Part shown: in pieces, positions 1 through 12,444 of the stretch
Layout: every line of letters starts with the position of its first letter
Numbering within the stretch: position 1 is the stretch's first letter
Origin: Carallia brachiata
Lineage: Eukaryota; Streptophyta; Magnoliopsida; Malpighiales; Rhizophoraceae
DNA: 64,000 bases
Direction of reading: 5' to 3'
Assembly (NCBI GenBank): GCA_021464245.1
Contig: JADCRB010000068.1
Span: 7,426,134-7,490,133 of the forward strand
Notes under the pieces: model-generated
Seen by the model: only the letters and a program-made list of their open reading frames with translations
The model's database searches: none
What the model was told of the DNA's origin: nothing
Program-made: the position numbers and the translations under genes

Positions 1-344
1 AATGACCGACACCAATGCACTTTTTTGTTTTGTTTTTGTTTTTATTTTTTTTTATTTTTTTGAAAATTGTTTGCTTTATCAAACTCATAATTGATTCATC
101 ACTTGCATGGCATACTCTCCTGTAATCACTCCTTGATTTCCTCCTCATGCTAAGCAATTAATTACAACCACTCAACTCATCTCAGTGAAGAACCACGAGG
201 AAAAAGAAAACGATGTCATTTTCACCAACAGATACAAGAAAAAGAAGCAAAAGAGAACAAAAAGGTTCTGCAGTTATTCAGGAAACAAATTAAAAGGTAG
301 AGAAAAAGAAAAAGAAAATATATATTAATAAGGAGATAGATAAT
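1..344. other. Upstream region of the CHX gene, no gene seen
   Basis: AT-rich sequence with a T-rich stretch at about 26-62. The 120 bases before the ATG at 345 are purine-rich and look like a 5' leader. No coding exon, RNA gene or clear TATA box could be supported here. The promoter of the CHX gene presumably lies here or beyond the left edge of the window. Confidence 0.5.
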
Positions 345-3300
345 ATGATCAATGCCAACAAGACCAATGCCGGCAACAAAACGTCGGATGCAGATTGCGA
401 AAACTTCATTGTGCATACGGTTCAAAACGGACCGGGAAAGATCATCGGACTTGTCTTGGCATATGTTTTAAGCTATGTTCTGCACCAGATTTTAAAGCCT
501 CTGTCCCAACCACGCATTGCCTCTGATATTGTTGTAAGCCTGCATCACATGTTTAATCTCATCATATATAACTGCTGTTTTGCCGCACTACTTCAACGAG
601 GGTCTTCCAGAAATGTTTCTGATTTTCTGATGTTTGTTACATGCAGGTGGGGCTGGTTATTGGCAACATACCTTGGATACGCCATTCTTACGACGAAAAA
701 TTCATCACGACGCTGAATTTTGTTGCGGAGTTTGGCATGATATGCTATGTGTTCGTGTTGGGGTTGGAAATGGATCCATACGTAATATTGAGACCGCCAA
801 CTCAGGATGCTATGGTAGCCTATGCTGGAATTTTGTCCACTTTCATTGTAGCTTGTGGCATAACCCCATTTCTGCACTATTCCAGGCAACCAGCAGATAT
901 AGGATTCACCCTTTCCCTCTCTATCACCTTGTCAGGAAGTAGCTCCCATATACTGACTCGCGTCATAACCAATCTCAAAATAGGTAAATCAGATATAGGA
1001 AAGCTTGTAGTTGCAGCAGGGGTGCATTCTGATATGGTATCCATGCTTCTCATTAGCATTGCATACGTTTTTTGCCCACCAGGAGTGAATTTTGCTGATA
1101 TTTCAGCGCACGTCACCACGGCCTTAACTATGGGCGCTGCATTGATGCTTCAAACACTTTTTGCCGCCAAAATATCGCCAATCTTTTTGGGATGGGTGAA
1201 CAATGAAAACCCAGAAGGGAAACCCATGAAAGGTTCACACATGGTGCTTGCCATTGCCTTCATGGTATTAATTTGCAGTGCCTCACCATTTTATGGGTAC
1301 AGTCCCATTCTCAGTGCATTCATGGCTGGAACCTTCTTACCAAGCGAGGGAAGGGTATCAAAGTGGACGGTTGGCAAAATCAACTACCTGCTAACCATTA
1401 TTTTCTATCCAATTTTCTTCTTTTGGATGGGGTATCATGCATATTTTGGCAAATTTGAACCTGGTCAGTGGGGGACATGGGCAAGGTTATTTGTCCTTAC
1501 AGCAATAGCAATCCTTGGTAAAGTGGTTGGAACAGTAATTTGTGGAAAAATGCTAGGTTTTCATTGGCGCGAATCTGCTGAGCTTGGATTCCTTTTGACA
1601 GCAAAAGGCCATTTCCATATCTTTCTAGCCATTTTTGCAAGCATTGTAAGTTCCATTAGTTTCCTGTCTTGATATTTGTTCTTCTATTGCAACCATATAA
1701 AGTGCATATCAAAAGTAGATGTCTAGGTACTGACCATGAGACTTGAAGATTGCATTTATTTGATAATCAAGCTGTCCTGCGGGGAAAAAGGAAGCATTTA
1801 CCCAGCTTGATTCAAGTAGAAAATGAGAGAAAATAAAAAATGACTATTTGCTAATCCATTTTTTTCTTGTGCATGTTGTTCTACTGGATACACAGTACGA
1901 AATCATACCAACTTCAACCAGCATAATCATCATCTTTGTGGCATTCGTCACGGTTGTGCACAGCCCCTCTGTTGTGTCGCACATCATCCAACGTGCAAGG
2001 AAACGTGCACCAACACACTTAAGGGCACTTCAGTGGCTCGACCCTTCAAATGAGCTTCGAGTTTTGCTTTGTGTCCATGGGCCACAGAATGTGCCTTCAG
2101 CCATCAATTTCATAGAAATTTCTCGGGGAGCAGCCGAGCCTGGAATTTTGGTATACGTTACTGACATGGTTGAACTCACAGATAAAATAGCTGTGACATT
2201 GGTGCAGAGGGAGGGAATGGACTCTGTGACTGTGACAGACAAGGAAGTACATGAAATGAGAGATCAAATCACCAGGAGGGTCCATGCTTATGTGGAAGAA
2301 AATGGCGACGGCATCACGCTGAGGAGAATGCTAGCTCTCTCAACATTCAATGACATGACCCAGGATATCTGCTCTTTAGCAGAGGATCTGATGATTTCTC
2401 TTGTGATATTGCCATTTCACAAGAACCAACATCCAGATGGAACATTAGACACTGGCCACACTGGGTTCCGATATGTGAACCGTAAGGTGAAAACAACTTG
2501 CAAGTTTAACATGTTTAGAGAAAGCTCCAGAATTAATGAGTAAATTATTTGCTTGGTTATCAGCAATAGTGACTAACCGATCATCATTCTTCTTAAACAG
2601 CCTGAATGATCTTGACCTTTGGTTTTATTAGAAGCAAAGTAAAAGATGATGCCAATCCCTTGCCCTTACTAGCAGAACTACCTTCAGGTGCTCTTCATGC
2701 ACGATCTTAGTTGGAATAATAAGGAACTAGTTAGGAATCTTAGACAAAGCTTCAATCCATAGTAACTTGTTATTGGGTTCTATAAATGAGGAACTGAAGA
2801 ACGACCAAGGAAACAAACAGAGGACAGGTTAGGAGGAATAACAATTTACTCAAGGACGTCTGCAGTGCTCCATTCTGTTTCTTAGCTTAAATCACAAGGT
2901 TGCAAGGTTAAGCAGCTGAACATTATGAGCTGTAACAGGGTCAGTCCTTTGTTGATGAATATCTACAATGATAGAGATTTGTTGATAATGAGGGAGTTAG
3001 ATGGGACCAATTCACCTACTGAAGCTTTCTACATGAAAGAATAAACCTGTGTTAACCACATTATAAGGATTAGATAGAAATTCTTCTTTTCTTTATTTCC
3101 TTAAATGAGCTCAAAATTTCATTCATAGTGCTAACTTGATGATGGTTATAATATCAAACAGGTGCTCAAGAGTGCCCCCTGTTCCGTTGGAATTCTTGTT
3201 GACCGCGGTTTTGGATTGGCAGACAATATATCAAAAATGGTGAGATCCTTTCAAGTAGCAATCATCTTTATTGGTGGCAAAGATGACAGAGAAGCATTAG

Positions 3301-3776
3301 CCTATGCAGGTCGTGTTGCTCAACACCCAGGAGTAAAGCTCACAGTGATTAGGTTTCTGCTAGATGAAAGTCCAGATAATGCCTCAAGGAGAGGGAGCAA
3401 TTTTAGGATAAATGCTGCTGAGCAGGAAGAAGAGATGAAGCTTGATGATGAATGTTTTGCTCAATTCTACGCGAGGCATGTTGCTGGGGGCTATGTTTCT
3501 TATATGGAGAAGCATCTTGCTAATTCAGCAGAGACCTATTCCACCCTGAGATCATTGGAAGGGCAGTACACGCTAATTATCGTAGGGCGAGGTGGGAGAG
3601 TGAACTCAATATTGACTGTTGGAATGAATGACTGGCAGCAATGTCCCGAATTAGGTACAGTAGGGGATGTTCTTTCAGGGTCTGATGTCTCACATAAGAC
3701 CTCTGTTTTGATCATCCAACAACACAGTCTTAAAGGAGAACTGGGTGGCGTAGATGATGAGTTCTCTATCATGTAA
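345..3776 (+). CDS. CHX-family cation/H+ antiporter, 4 exons, complete
   Basis: Exons 345-533, 647-1645, 1896-2486 and 3162-3776 join in phase 0 with GT-AG introns to give 797 aa, the usual CHX (CPA2) length of about 800. The N-terminal half (about residues 25-430) is a chain of hydrophobic segments matching the Na+/H+ exchanger domain. Landmarks are LKPLSQPRI near residue 55, FVLGLEMD, and GVHSDMVS, where CPA2 proteins carry the acidic transport motif. The C-terminal half is the soluble CHX tail (VLLCVHGPQNVPSAINFIE; APCSVGILVDRG; ending in DDEFSIM). Family knowledge: plant CHX proteins exchange K+ or Na+ for H+ on endomembranes or the plasma membrane, often in pollen. The short N-terminus suggests the divergent CHX26-28-like group, but I cannot fix the orthologue. 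Exon 3-4 joining restores the family motif FRxVNxxV. Start chosen as the first ATG that keeps the N-terminal helix. No disabling change seen. Confidence 0.93.
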
Positions 3777-4053
3777 ATGCCTGGCGAGTTAGTTGGATAC
3801 TTTAGGATACAATTGTAGGAACAATTACTTGTAGAATTTAACAAGCAGAATGGACAGAAGTCATGCAGACTAAATGAGACTGTAATCCACGTTTCCTTAA
3901 TGAGAAAAGAAGGGGAAAACATGCCTTCAGTGAAGCCAGTAGATCTACAACGATTGAAGGCAATGTTCATTAATTTGAAATGTTGTCATACTACCTCAAA
4001 GTTTGCTTTTGCCCCCCCACCGCTGGCTCCTCTCCACGGCTCCCCCACCCCCC

Positions 4054-4085
<32 letters not shown>

Positions 4086-4186
4086 AGGAAGTCTCAACAA
4101 GATCACAGATGCTCTTCCCTTAGCTTTCATCAAAGAGTCGGTTGAACATGCCATATCCATTCGTTGCTTCTCAAAACCCAACAAGC
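3777..4186. other. Convergent intergenic region with a C27 tract
   Basis: About 410 bases separate the CHX stop (3776) from the NRPB11 stop (4187, opposite strand), so both 3' UTRs must share it. A run of 27 C (4048-4074) is followed directly by about 10 A. The flanking phrase (cgctggctcctctccacggctcccccac) resembles the C-rich ends of hAT-like elements, but no target duplication was found. The ORFs called over the tract on both strands are low-complexity artefacts. Confidence 0.6.
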
Positions 4187-4905
4187 TCAAAAGCTCCTCT
4201 GAAACCTTGCAACCTCAGCCTATGAAACATTAGTAGAAACGAAAGAATCAAGCTTAATAGGAACATTGAGGTCATAAACTTGAAATGTTTCGAGAGTACA
4301 TTCACGCAACAAATAAATGAAAACTTAGCCATCAAAAATCTGGTAAACATACATACTTCATTTCCTCCCAAACAAAGATAACACTCTAAACAGAAGAAAC
4401 ACTAGCCAAAAACAAAAAATGCCCTTGTCTAACGCAAGATCATAGGATTAATTAAATTTTCTTATAGTCCTTGGATCTCAGACTAGTAGACACAGTAAAA
4501 TGAAGAATAATGTTCATGCAGAGCATAGGATGTCAAATGTAACTTCCATCAACCAAGGTTTTGTGTAAAATCAATTTGCCAGTGACAAATCCAAGGAAGT
4601 TGTTCCACTATGAAAACAATGTGGCAAGAATTATAGCACAAAATGACGTGTAAAGTAGTTAAATTGTTAGCAAAACAAGAATGCCGCACCTCAAATGCAT
4701 TCTTCAAATGGTCAAGTTCCTTGTCTAGATCATTGATAGCCTGATTATATGCTTGCATTGGCGAAGACTGACTAGTTGTGTGAATCTACAAAAGCCACAT
4801 CAAATTCATTAGAAACCCAAATTGCAAGACCTAATTCCAAAATTTGCAAACTAAATGATTTAACATATTGCAATCTCACTTCTTGACCAACAGTAAGGTA
4901 CATCT

Positions 4906-4937
<32 letters not shown>

Positions 4938-6300
4938 TGAGACCAAAAAGATACAAACCCTAACAATGTTCAGTGAACTTCAAATTTAAGCACTAGGGTA
5001 GGTGACAACCTGGATGTATGCAAACAGATTCCAGTTTCATGCCTTAACGCTAAACTGTTAAATGAATTCTGAGAGGGAAGGTTTGACAAACTGGAATAGC
5101 AGAGTTTCAAAATAGAATAAATCAGTTGAAAAATGTGAGCCTGGCCTGGTCTGGCCCCATTGAGACTACTACCAATTCCCACATATTTTGTTACATTAAG
5201 CTTATTTTCATTCCCAGTTACAAAGGATAATACTTTACGAGTCTCTGTGAATTACCCATTTTTGACAGCCCCCCAGAAATTGAAGTTGGTATCAACAAGC
5301 AAACTGGCTTGAGATACCGCAATACCTAAAAATCAAGCCTCATTTGTCCTATCTTATCAAACTGCTTTCGACATAAAAGGAATACCAGACGGCAGTCCAG
5401 CTGCACAAGAAAAGGTAATGGTAACAAAACAAAAAATAGGTTTAGAAACCAAATTGTTAGGGTTATATAGGTAGGGATTAAACTTAGAGGAATGTATAAT
5501 AACACCCATTTAACCTTGGGTTGCCCCATCTTTGTTAAATCACATCATTTCAAAAACTCAAGAACATAAAACCTACGCAAGAATCAGCTGCCGATAAGTA
5601 TTTAAACTAAAACACATCCATAACATTTTATCGGACTAAAATACTCTCATAAAACATCGTGTGCCAAATGTCATTTTATTATTTAAACAAGAACAAGTAA
5701 ATATCAATCTAACCAACACTACAACTTCGTTTTAGTCATCAGCATCGGCACAACAATTAGCTATCAGCAACGGCAATCAGCAATGAACAACAGGTAAACT
5801 AAACAGGCCTTAGAGCCATAGAGAGAGGTGAGAGGAGAAAAAATACAAACCCTAACAACGATTTTGTACTGGAGAGGGTGGGGGAGCTTGTACCCTGCAA
5901 ACAGAACATTATCGTCTCTGTGTAGCTGCCTAAAATCACAATCACCCACGACAACAACAGATTTAGAAACAGATAATTCAGAGAAAGAAATTCAAAACAC
6001 AAATGTAAAATTACATATTTTGTGTGTGTGTGTGTGGGGGGGGGGGTGTACGTACATGCGAAGAATGTTGCCGACGGTGTGGTCTTCTCTTTCGATGGTG
6101 AACGACGCCGCATTTATGATTTTGGTGTCTCTCTCGTACGAAACCCTAATTTGGAAACGAAGAGAGAAACGAAGAAGGAAAACAAAAAAAATGGTGAACT
6201 TTGTGCTGAGAGAGAAAGGAGAAAGAAGAAGCAGCAGAGGAAATTACTTCTTGGTGCCCTCGGGGACGACGAAGCGCTCGTAGCGGTCTGGGGCGTTCAT
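4187..6300 (-). CDS. NRPB11: RNA polymerase II/IV/V subunit 11 (RPB11-like), complete
   Basis: Minus-strand exons 6300-6248, 6145-6056, 5929-5851, 4785-4690 and 4219-4187 join with GT-AG introns to 351 nt, 116 aa plus stop, the same length as Arabidopsis RPB11. The protein starts [18 protein letters not shown] and continues with the RPB11/AC40 dimerisation core: [28 protein letters not shown], then [20 protein letters not shown] and a C-terminal amphipathic helix. The last exon encodes only 10 residues ([10 protein letters not shown]). Known role: RPB11 pairs with RPB3 as the alpha-like platform for assembling Pol II, and in plants is shared with the silencing polymerases IV and V. It acts in the nucleus. 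A CT-rich leader precedes the ATG. The introns hold simple repeats: (AG)n at 4910-4936 in intron 3 and (TG)n-G11 at 6021-6046 in intron 2. No defects seen. Confidence 0.97.
4910..4936. repeat. (AG)n microsatellite in NRPB11 intron 3
   Basis: Uninterrupted AG dinucleotides over about 27 bases inside the third intron of the minus-strand RNA polymerase subunit gene. Likely length-polymorphic between individuals. Confidence 0.95.
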
Positions 6301-9300
6301 GGCTTCTCTCTTCTTCTTCTTCTTCTTCTTTTCCCTCTTTCACTATCGAATTCGTATGCAGGCAGCCAGCGGGACCAAAACTGGTAATAAGGACTGCAGC
6401 GGAAAACTAGACAGAGACTGTAAAATCTTCTTTTACGACGTCGTTTTGCTTTACTCTACTTTCTTCTGCCTCTCGCCTCTTTTGGATGCTTAGGGAGGTA
6501 ATTTACCAGAAGAAAAAATTAATTATGGATATTTATGAATTTTTATAATTGAATTTACATTTTTTTATTTTTTATATTCGTTTTAAATTTTTAAGATTTG
6601 GTATAGTAAATGTTTCTATTAATTGAATTGAGGTTATTTCTGTTAGATCAATATACAGTATTAAATAATTTGACCTCATTCCATTAATGAAAAGATTTGA
6701 TTGTAGAGAATTTTAAAAATTTGAGATTGAAATAAAAAAAAAACAAAAATATTTAAGGTGTAATTGTGAAAATTCATAAAGGTTTATGAATAATTTTTCC
6801 TTTATCCCAATTTATAATGTGAAGCTAAACCTACTCATAGTCAGATGTTCAAAATTCAAATTATTTGGATTGAGTACATTTTTCCTAGTCACAGGCATAA
6901 TGTTTTTAGTAGGATTGTTAGACACTCCCTCAAATTTTCTATTTTTCAATAAAAAAGAAAAATTTTAAAGCTTAAGATTTAGACTTTTATGTTATACGTC
7001 ATGTGTTTTAATATTAGGAAAAGATATAAAATTTATGAAAGCAGAGAGAACTAACTTTATTATATAACTAACAGTTCAACGGATTTTTAATTAAAAAAAA
7101 AAAGAGACTTTAAAATTTGCAATGATAGAAAGGCTTGGCAATTCAGACCAATGTTTGGAGAATAGAGTGTTTTGGTGTACTAGTGAAATGCAATAGGTTG
7201 TCATCGGTTCCATAATTCTTTGAAGTTAAAAACATTCTTGTTATATAAAGTAATTACAATTTAGCCGTAAGTCGTGTAGTTTAAATAACAGTAACAAGAT
7301 ATTAGCAGAAGAAAAGTCAAATTGTCTTTCATTCTCAATTAGTTGATCTAAATCTGAGATATCTAAGAAAAAAAAAAAAGGTGATTGCAATTTAGCTATA
7401 TAAAAATACTTCTTTCATAATTATTTCTTATTTCATTAGAAATTTTTTTGTTTCCTTTAAAACACTATAGACTGTAACTACATAGTTTATTAAGTCTGTT
7501 AAGTTAGCAACCTGAGAATCCCTTGTTTAATAACAACAACAACAAACTTAAAACCGCAATGCCAAACTGATCCTCAATGGACTTATTTAATGTTAGCACT
7601 AAAAAGACTTGCAATATAGTGCAATAGATAAATTTGGCTTATGCAATTATGTTAAGTACAAATTTGGGTTGTGAATTTTACACATTTTATCAAATTGCAT
7701 TGCGAAAATGAAAAGAAAAGATACAAAATGTTGCATCATGTTATGAGCTTACCACATCAAGACTTGCTAATCATAAGTAATACGGGCTGTCAATTTAGTC
7801 CTTTGAAGTTGGCATCTTAGAGGAATCGATATGAGTAAAAAATTGCTCAATTGGAGAAACAAGAGTTTGAGTGGAGGAATTTACTCATTTAGAAAGAAAT
7901 GACAAAATTTGTCTTCTACAATTTGTTAGTGCCCTCGATAAAATTTATTGGTTCCTACATACAATTGCACATGGTACAACTTAGTCAGCTAATGACTAAT
8001 AATCATGAGATTTGTTAATTGTATTACGTAATTAACCATCTAAAAATTATATATATATATATATATAGTCAAATTTATGTAACTTTTCTTATTCTTCATT
8101 TGGGTAAGGAACATGGCATTGGGTTTATTCCTTTAAAAAAAATAAAAATAAAAATAAAAACAGTATATTACAAATATGTTGTTCATTGAACCATAGTTCG
8201 AGGCCAGAAGTCATTAATCAACTCTTCATTCAACCTCCCCCACCTGAGTATTATTAGGCCTGAATGCATCTCTCTTGCATCTAATTATGAGGACTTTGAT
8301 GCAGTTTGGAAATTCTCATGATTCTCATTTGGATCCTCCTCCTAGAGATAGGAGGGGACTATGAATCTTCATGCTCATTCAAGGGTATTATTCAAGACCG
8401 CTTGCATAGTCTATCAAAGTTCTATCTAAAAGGTTATTATAACACTTCTGCGCCATATATTTCATTATTTTCCCCCCTTTTTTAAGAAAAAAAATAGTAT
8501 GGGTGGTGCTTTACAATCCCCTGTTAGGAAACATTGTGTTGGAGAATATGAAGACCAAATAATTTTGGCATACCTCGTGCTATTTAATGAGCCATAAATT
8601 TAGCCACATCATTCAATCTTGATGGGATTCGAACTCCAAACACAAAGTCGGAAGTCCAAATCCCTTACCAATCCAACCATAGCATCAATCCAACCAAATC
8701 CCTCACCAACATTGGGATGGTGGTTATATTTCGTTTCTTTCTGTCTTCGTTTCTTTCTTTTTAGACCTTTTTATCTCATTTAGATAATCAAGAAAGCGTT
8801 ATGCAATGCTTTTCCTTTCTGAACAAAAGTCTCTACAAATTCATCAGTTGGTTTCGGTATTAATTAGACATCTTTATCCTAGACCTCTTTCTTTTTTTTC
8901 CCTTTTTTTTTGTGTGAGCATATTACACTAAAAATGGTGCAATAAGGTAGTTTATGATGCATTAACAACTCAAGTTCATGTTGAGAACCCTAGCCCAGTT
9001 ATTAGCCTGCTACCTTACGTCTTTTTATATACCACCTCTATATACTTGCACCTAACGCTATGTATATACTAAAACCCAACCCTCACAATCACAATTACAG
9101 CAATGCTAATGCATTGCTAGATGCAGAAGAGGACGCAAAACTCCAAAAGTCATCTTCAGAGCGCTAGCAATAGTTTTTTTTTTTTTTTTTTTAACGGCTG
9201 AGTGTTACCAATAGTCACATTAAAATAATTTTAGTAAAATCACATTATTAATTTGAGCAGGGACAGGGACAGAGACATGTTCGGTATGGAAAAAGACAGT

Positions 9301-9575
9301 GTAGATATAAAGTAGTCCTCATTTAAAATTCCTTGATTGGAAATGCTAACTCTAATTTTTTGGCAGTTTCTTTTTTACTTCATTCTCGCAGAGACTTGCC
9401 CAACCCTTATTGATATAGACTTAGATAATTGTCATCCCCATCTACTATTATTAATAATAACACTTAAAAACAGTTGTTGAGAATAAAAATAACTATTTCT
9501 AATACCTGCGCTACACGCTGTTGAATGTTGCTTTATTATAATTATTTTCTTCTATGAAAATTATATTTGAATTTT
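6301..9575. other. AT-rich intergenic region, no gene seen
   Basis: The first ~150 bases are the CT-rich upstream or leader region of NRPB11. The rest is very AT-rich, with stop codons throughout, homopolymer runs, and a (TA)n tract at about 8050-8068. The short open frames are low-complexity. The only structured piece is a possible SINE near 8500-8700, listed separately. No conserved protein could be recognised on either strand. Confidence 0.6.
8500..8700 (-). mobile_element. Possible tRNA-derived SINE remnant
   Basis: On the minus strand, GGAGTTCGAATCCC (8637-8624) matches the RNA polymerase III B-box. About 30 bases upstream lies TTGGATTGGTAAGGGATTTGG, which resembles the A-box region of plant SINE heads. 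The ends and a target-site duplication could not be defined, so the borders are approximate. It could be chance in AT-rich DNA. Confidence 0.35.
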
Positions 9576-10052
9576 TTAAAAGTTGTTGTATATATTTTTT
9601 TTGTTGACTTTTTTTGTGTGTTTTTTTTTTTGAGATTGAAATAGGATACAAAACAAAATTAAACAAATGATTTGCATTATATGAATTTCAAATATTTGAA
9701 ACAATTTTCTAGAGTCCCAACAAAAAAAATGGCCGATCATGAGTTGTTTAAAACTTTTTTCCAAGTTCGTGGAAAGCAATTTAATTTTTGAGCTATTGTC
9801 ATTTGTTCTTTCTGCCTTCAACCAAATTTCTGCAACTTCTGCCGTCTCCGCTGACTTCAAGGATATGTCAGTTGCCTCCTTATCAATTGCTTTCCAGTTT
9901 GCCTCTAGCTTCTTTTTTGCTTCAATTCTCTTTTTATTCATTGGTGGCTGTGTTAGTTGCTTCAATTTAAATTGTTCCTGAAAAGTGGCTGTGTCATCAA
10001 GATCCTTGCCAAAGAACTTTAACTTTGGATCCTTGCCTTTGTAGTGCAACAT
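9576..10052 (-). pseudogene. Unrecognised lysine-rich ORF, possible exon remnant
   Basis: A 158-codon open frame. Its first ~105 residues are hydrophilic and coiled-coil-like (MNKKRIEAKKKLEANW, LKSAETAEVAEIWLKAERTN) and look less random than the surrounding DNA. The last ~45 residues are AT-rich noise. I do not recognise the family. It lies just downstream of the MGDG-synthase pseudogene on the same strand but does not match the end of that family. It may be an exon of a dead gene or transposon. Confidence 0.3.
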
Positions 10053-10459
10053 GAGCGTCCTTTTTATTTGTTCTATCCTAATGGATGACTAATAAAAAAT
10101 TGTCCCACTTCATCCATAAATATACAATGTAAGAGGTAATGCATTAACCTTTTTTTTTTTTTTGTGCAGGTGTGAACTGCAGTAGAAGCAACGTAATCAT
10201 AGAAGACAATTGCTCAGTCCAAGCATTAGGATGAGGGGTCTAAGCTTCTTCCAAAAAATACCCTTAAACATGAATGCATACCAAGAGAATTTACACTTAT
10301 TTTGGAGCTCAAGACGTCTCGATGGGCCAAGAATGACACTATCAGTTATAATTGTACATTGCCTTCCTGTTGGAGAAGCCTTGGTTATCACTGATGATGC
10401 ATAATATCTCAATCATATTAGGCTTGTGAATGATGAGTTCTATCTGTATGAGATAATGG

Positions 10460-11320
10460 TAAGAGGACATCACTGTTGGATTGAGTTCATGAATGTTCCT
10501 TACAATGTCGAACACAGCGTTAGGTTGAGCTAGTTTAAGCACATTCTTAGATGTTCTCTTGTGCTCATCAGTTTTGGTGCTGAACCAGTCGACTGTCGTA
10601 TCTCTAAAAGTTCAGGTGAAGACACCAGCTCCATTGTCTACTACATAAGGCATATTATCCTTTTTTTGGAGATGTCAAACAAGCAGAAAATAAGCTCAAA
10701 GGTTCAAATCATAAATAATTTTAAGTGTTTGCTGCTATAAAAATTCAATGACTCTGTTGTCTAGGAATATGGTGATTCAAAATAATAGAGATCCCCTTAA
10801 TCAATGCCTCTGCAATTGTACTAGGTCCAGCCTATAAAACATAGACATCAGCAAAATCTATTAGATAAACTTAATTAGGAAATAAATCAAAGGAAAGATT
10901 ATAATCAAAGCAAAAAATTCTCTACCATACCTTTGTAATTATGCAGTCACAAGCTCCCATCCATTTCTCCATCTGAGTCTCAAATGCTCTAACCTACAAT
11001 CAAAAAAAGAAAATCTCATTCATGGATAATTGTCACAAAAACATCCAACAAATGTTCTGTTCTCACCCATTCTGACGTCAAGAATTAATATCAATCACCT
11101 TAACTAGAATCTTCCAGTTTATGGATTCAAGTGAAGATTTGAGACTCTTATTATCACCACAAATGATAACTAATTGACCAATCGGTTGGCCACTCTCTTT
11201 GTCTACTAGTGATTTTCCTAAGGCCTTTGCAGGTTTTGCAACAGGACCCATACCTCCACAACCTCCCATCAGCAAAACAATAGGCAACTAAGGATCCATT
11301 TCCAGCTCTTCTCTAGCTCA
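10460..11320 (-). pseudogene. MGDG synthase (MGD) pseudogene with introns
   Basis: Four exon-like blocks in the order of the C-terminal half of monogalactosyldiacylglycerol synthase. (a) About 11310-11099: PIVLLMGGCGGMGP, KALGKSLVDKESGQPIGQL, WKILVK. (b) 10993-10931: VRAFETQMEKWMGACDCIITK, flanked by intact AG and GT sites. (c) From 10831 down: AGPSTIAEALIKG, ending in a stop soon after. (d) About 10665-10470: PYVVDNGAGVFT, then a stop, then DWFSTKTDE and LKLAQPNAVFDIV. Family: MGD enzymes move galactose from UDP-galactose to diacylglycerol in the plastid envelope. Blocks (a), (c) and (d) each contain in-frame stops, and the N-terminal half is absent, so this copy is dead. Retained introns point to DNA duplication rather than retroposition. 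Confidence 0.88.
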
Positions 11321-11937
11321 TCCTCCAAGTGAAGATATGAATACTGTATCATGAGATAATTCAATTCTGCTGGCAAAAATATATTTGGGGGAAACATTAT
11401 GATTAGGATAGCACACCTTTATAAGAACTACACAAACAAAAAAAGGCCAAATGGTCAAGCCAAAAACACAGATTCGAGACTCTTGTAGTCCATCTAATGT
11501 AGCCCTCTTTGCTACCTCTTTTAATGGGCATTAGCATATGTTGACATCAAGATGAAATATGAAAATAATTCCAGTGTCAGTTTGTATACCAAGTTACTAT
11601 TAATGAACATGAATGAAACTGTCAGACATACAACTTCAAGATAAAATGGTAGACTAATCATGTAGAGTGGCAGGTATTAAGGTTTGTGATAACTAAAAAA
11701 AAAAAAAAACCCCTTTCTTTTAAATGCCTAACCATTTAAGTACCCAAAGAGGAATATGTCTGCATCAGAGGATGAACACTGATGATGATGTCTGGTTTTG
11801 TACTCTATTAGACCAGCTTCCACCTCCCTTCAATCAAACAATAGACTAAGGTTTGATTTCAGCACAATGACAACAATCAATTTGTCCCTCCGTAAAAAAT
11901 TAATTAGTTCTACCAAACACTTAAAATTAAAATTCCA
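11321..11937. other. Spacer between the MGD pseudogene and the duplicated segment
   Basis: I looked on the minus strand for the preceding MGD exons (the LPVRPSF region) and did not find them. No other coding signal seen, apart from an A-run near 11696-11709. Confidence 0.5.
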
Positions 11938-12444
11938 CCATTTATATTGCAAAAATTAATTAGTTTAAGTTCTATCTCGTTATCTTGTAAGATTTTTGTT
12001 GTTGATTTTTATTATTTGAAGTTCTAAACTTTTGATTTTACTATTTGTTAATTATTCTTTTTATTAAAAATTTTGAAAATTTTTAATTTGATTTACTTTT
12101 TTTAATAAATATAACTTATTCATAATTTTACATTATACAATAAGGTATGTCTATTTAAAATAACAATAAAAAATAAACTTATGTAATATTAAATTATAAA
12201 TAAATTATATTAAAAAATAAATAAAATTAACAAGTATCATATATTTATTATTCACTGTTTTTTTTTTTTTGTTATTGCCAATCTATGTGAATATATTATT
12301 GCTATGCTTTTTGCATGACAGGTGACATAATTCTCTGTTATTTTTGACCTGTTTTGCTCCATTCTTCAATCTTAAATGGTACTTTTTTTGCTGAAAAAAA
12401 CTGGTATTTCTAACATCAATCCAATAGTAATCATTACAACCAAT

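Noticed and set aside
4003..4233. Proline- or glycine-rich ORFs over the poly-C tract on both strands
   Set aside because: They are translations of a homopolymer; the region is the shared 3' flank of two real genes.
5799..6387. Several overlapping ORFs of 100-150 codons on both strands
   Set aside because: They run across introns and exons of NRPB11 in wrong frames; the spliced minus-strand model explains the region exactly.
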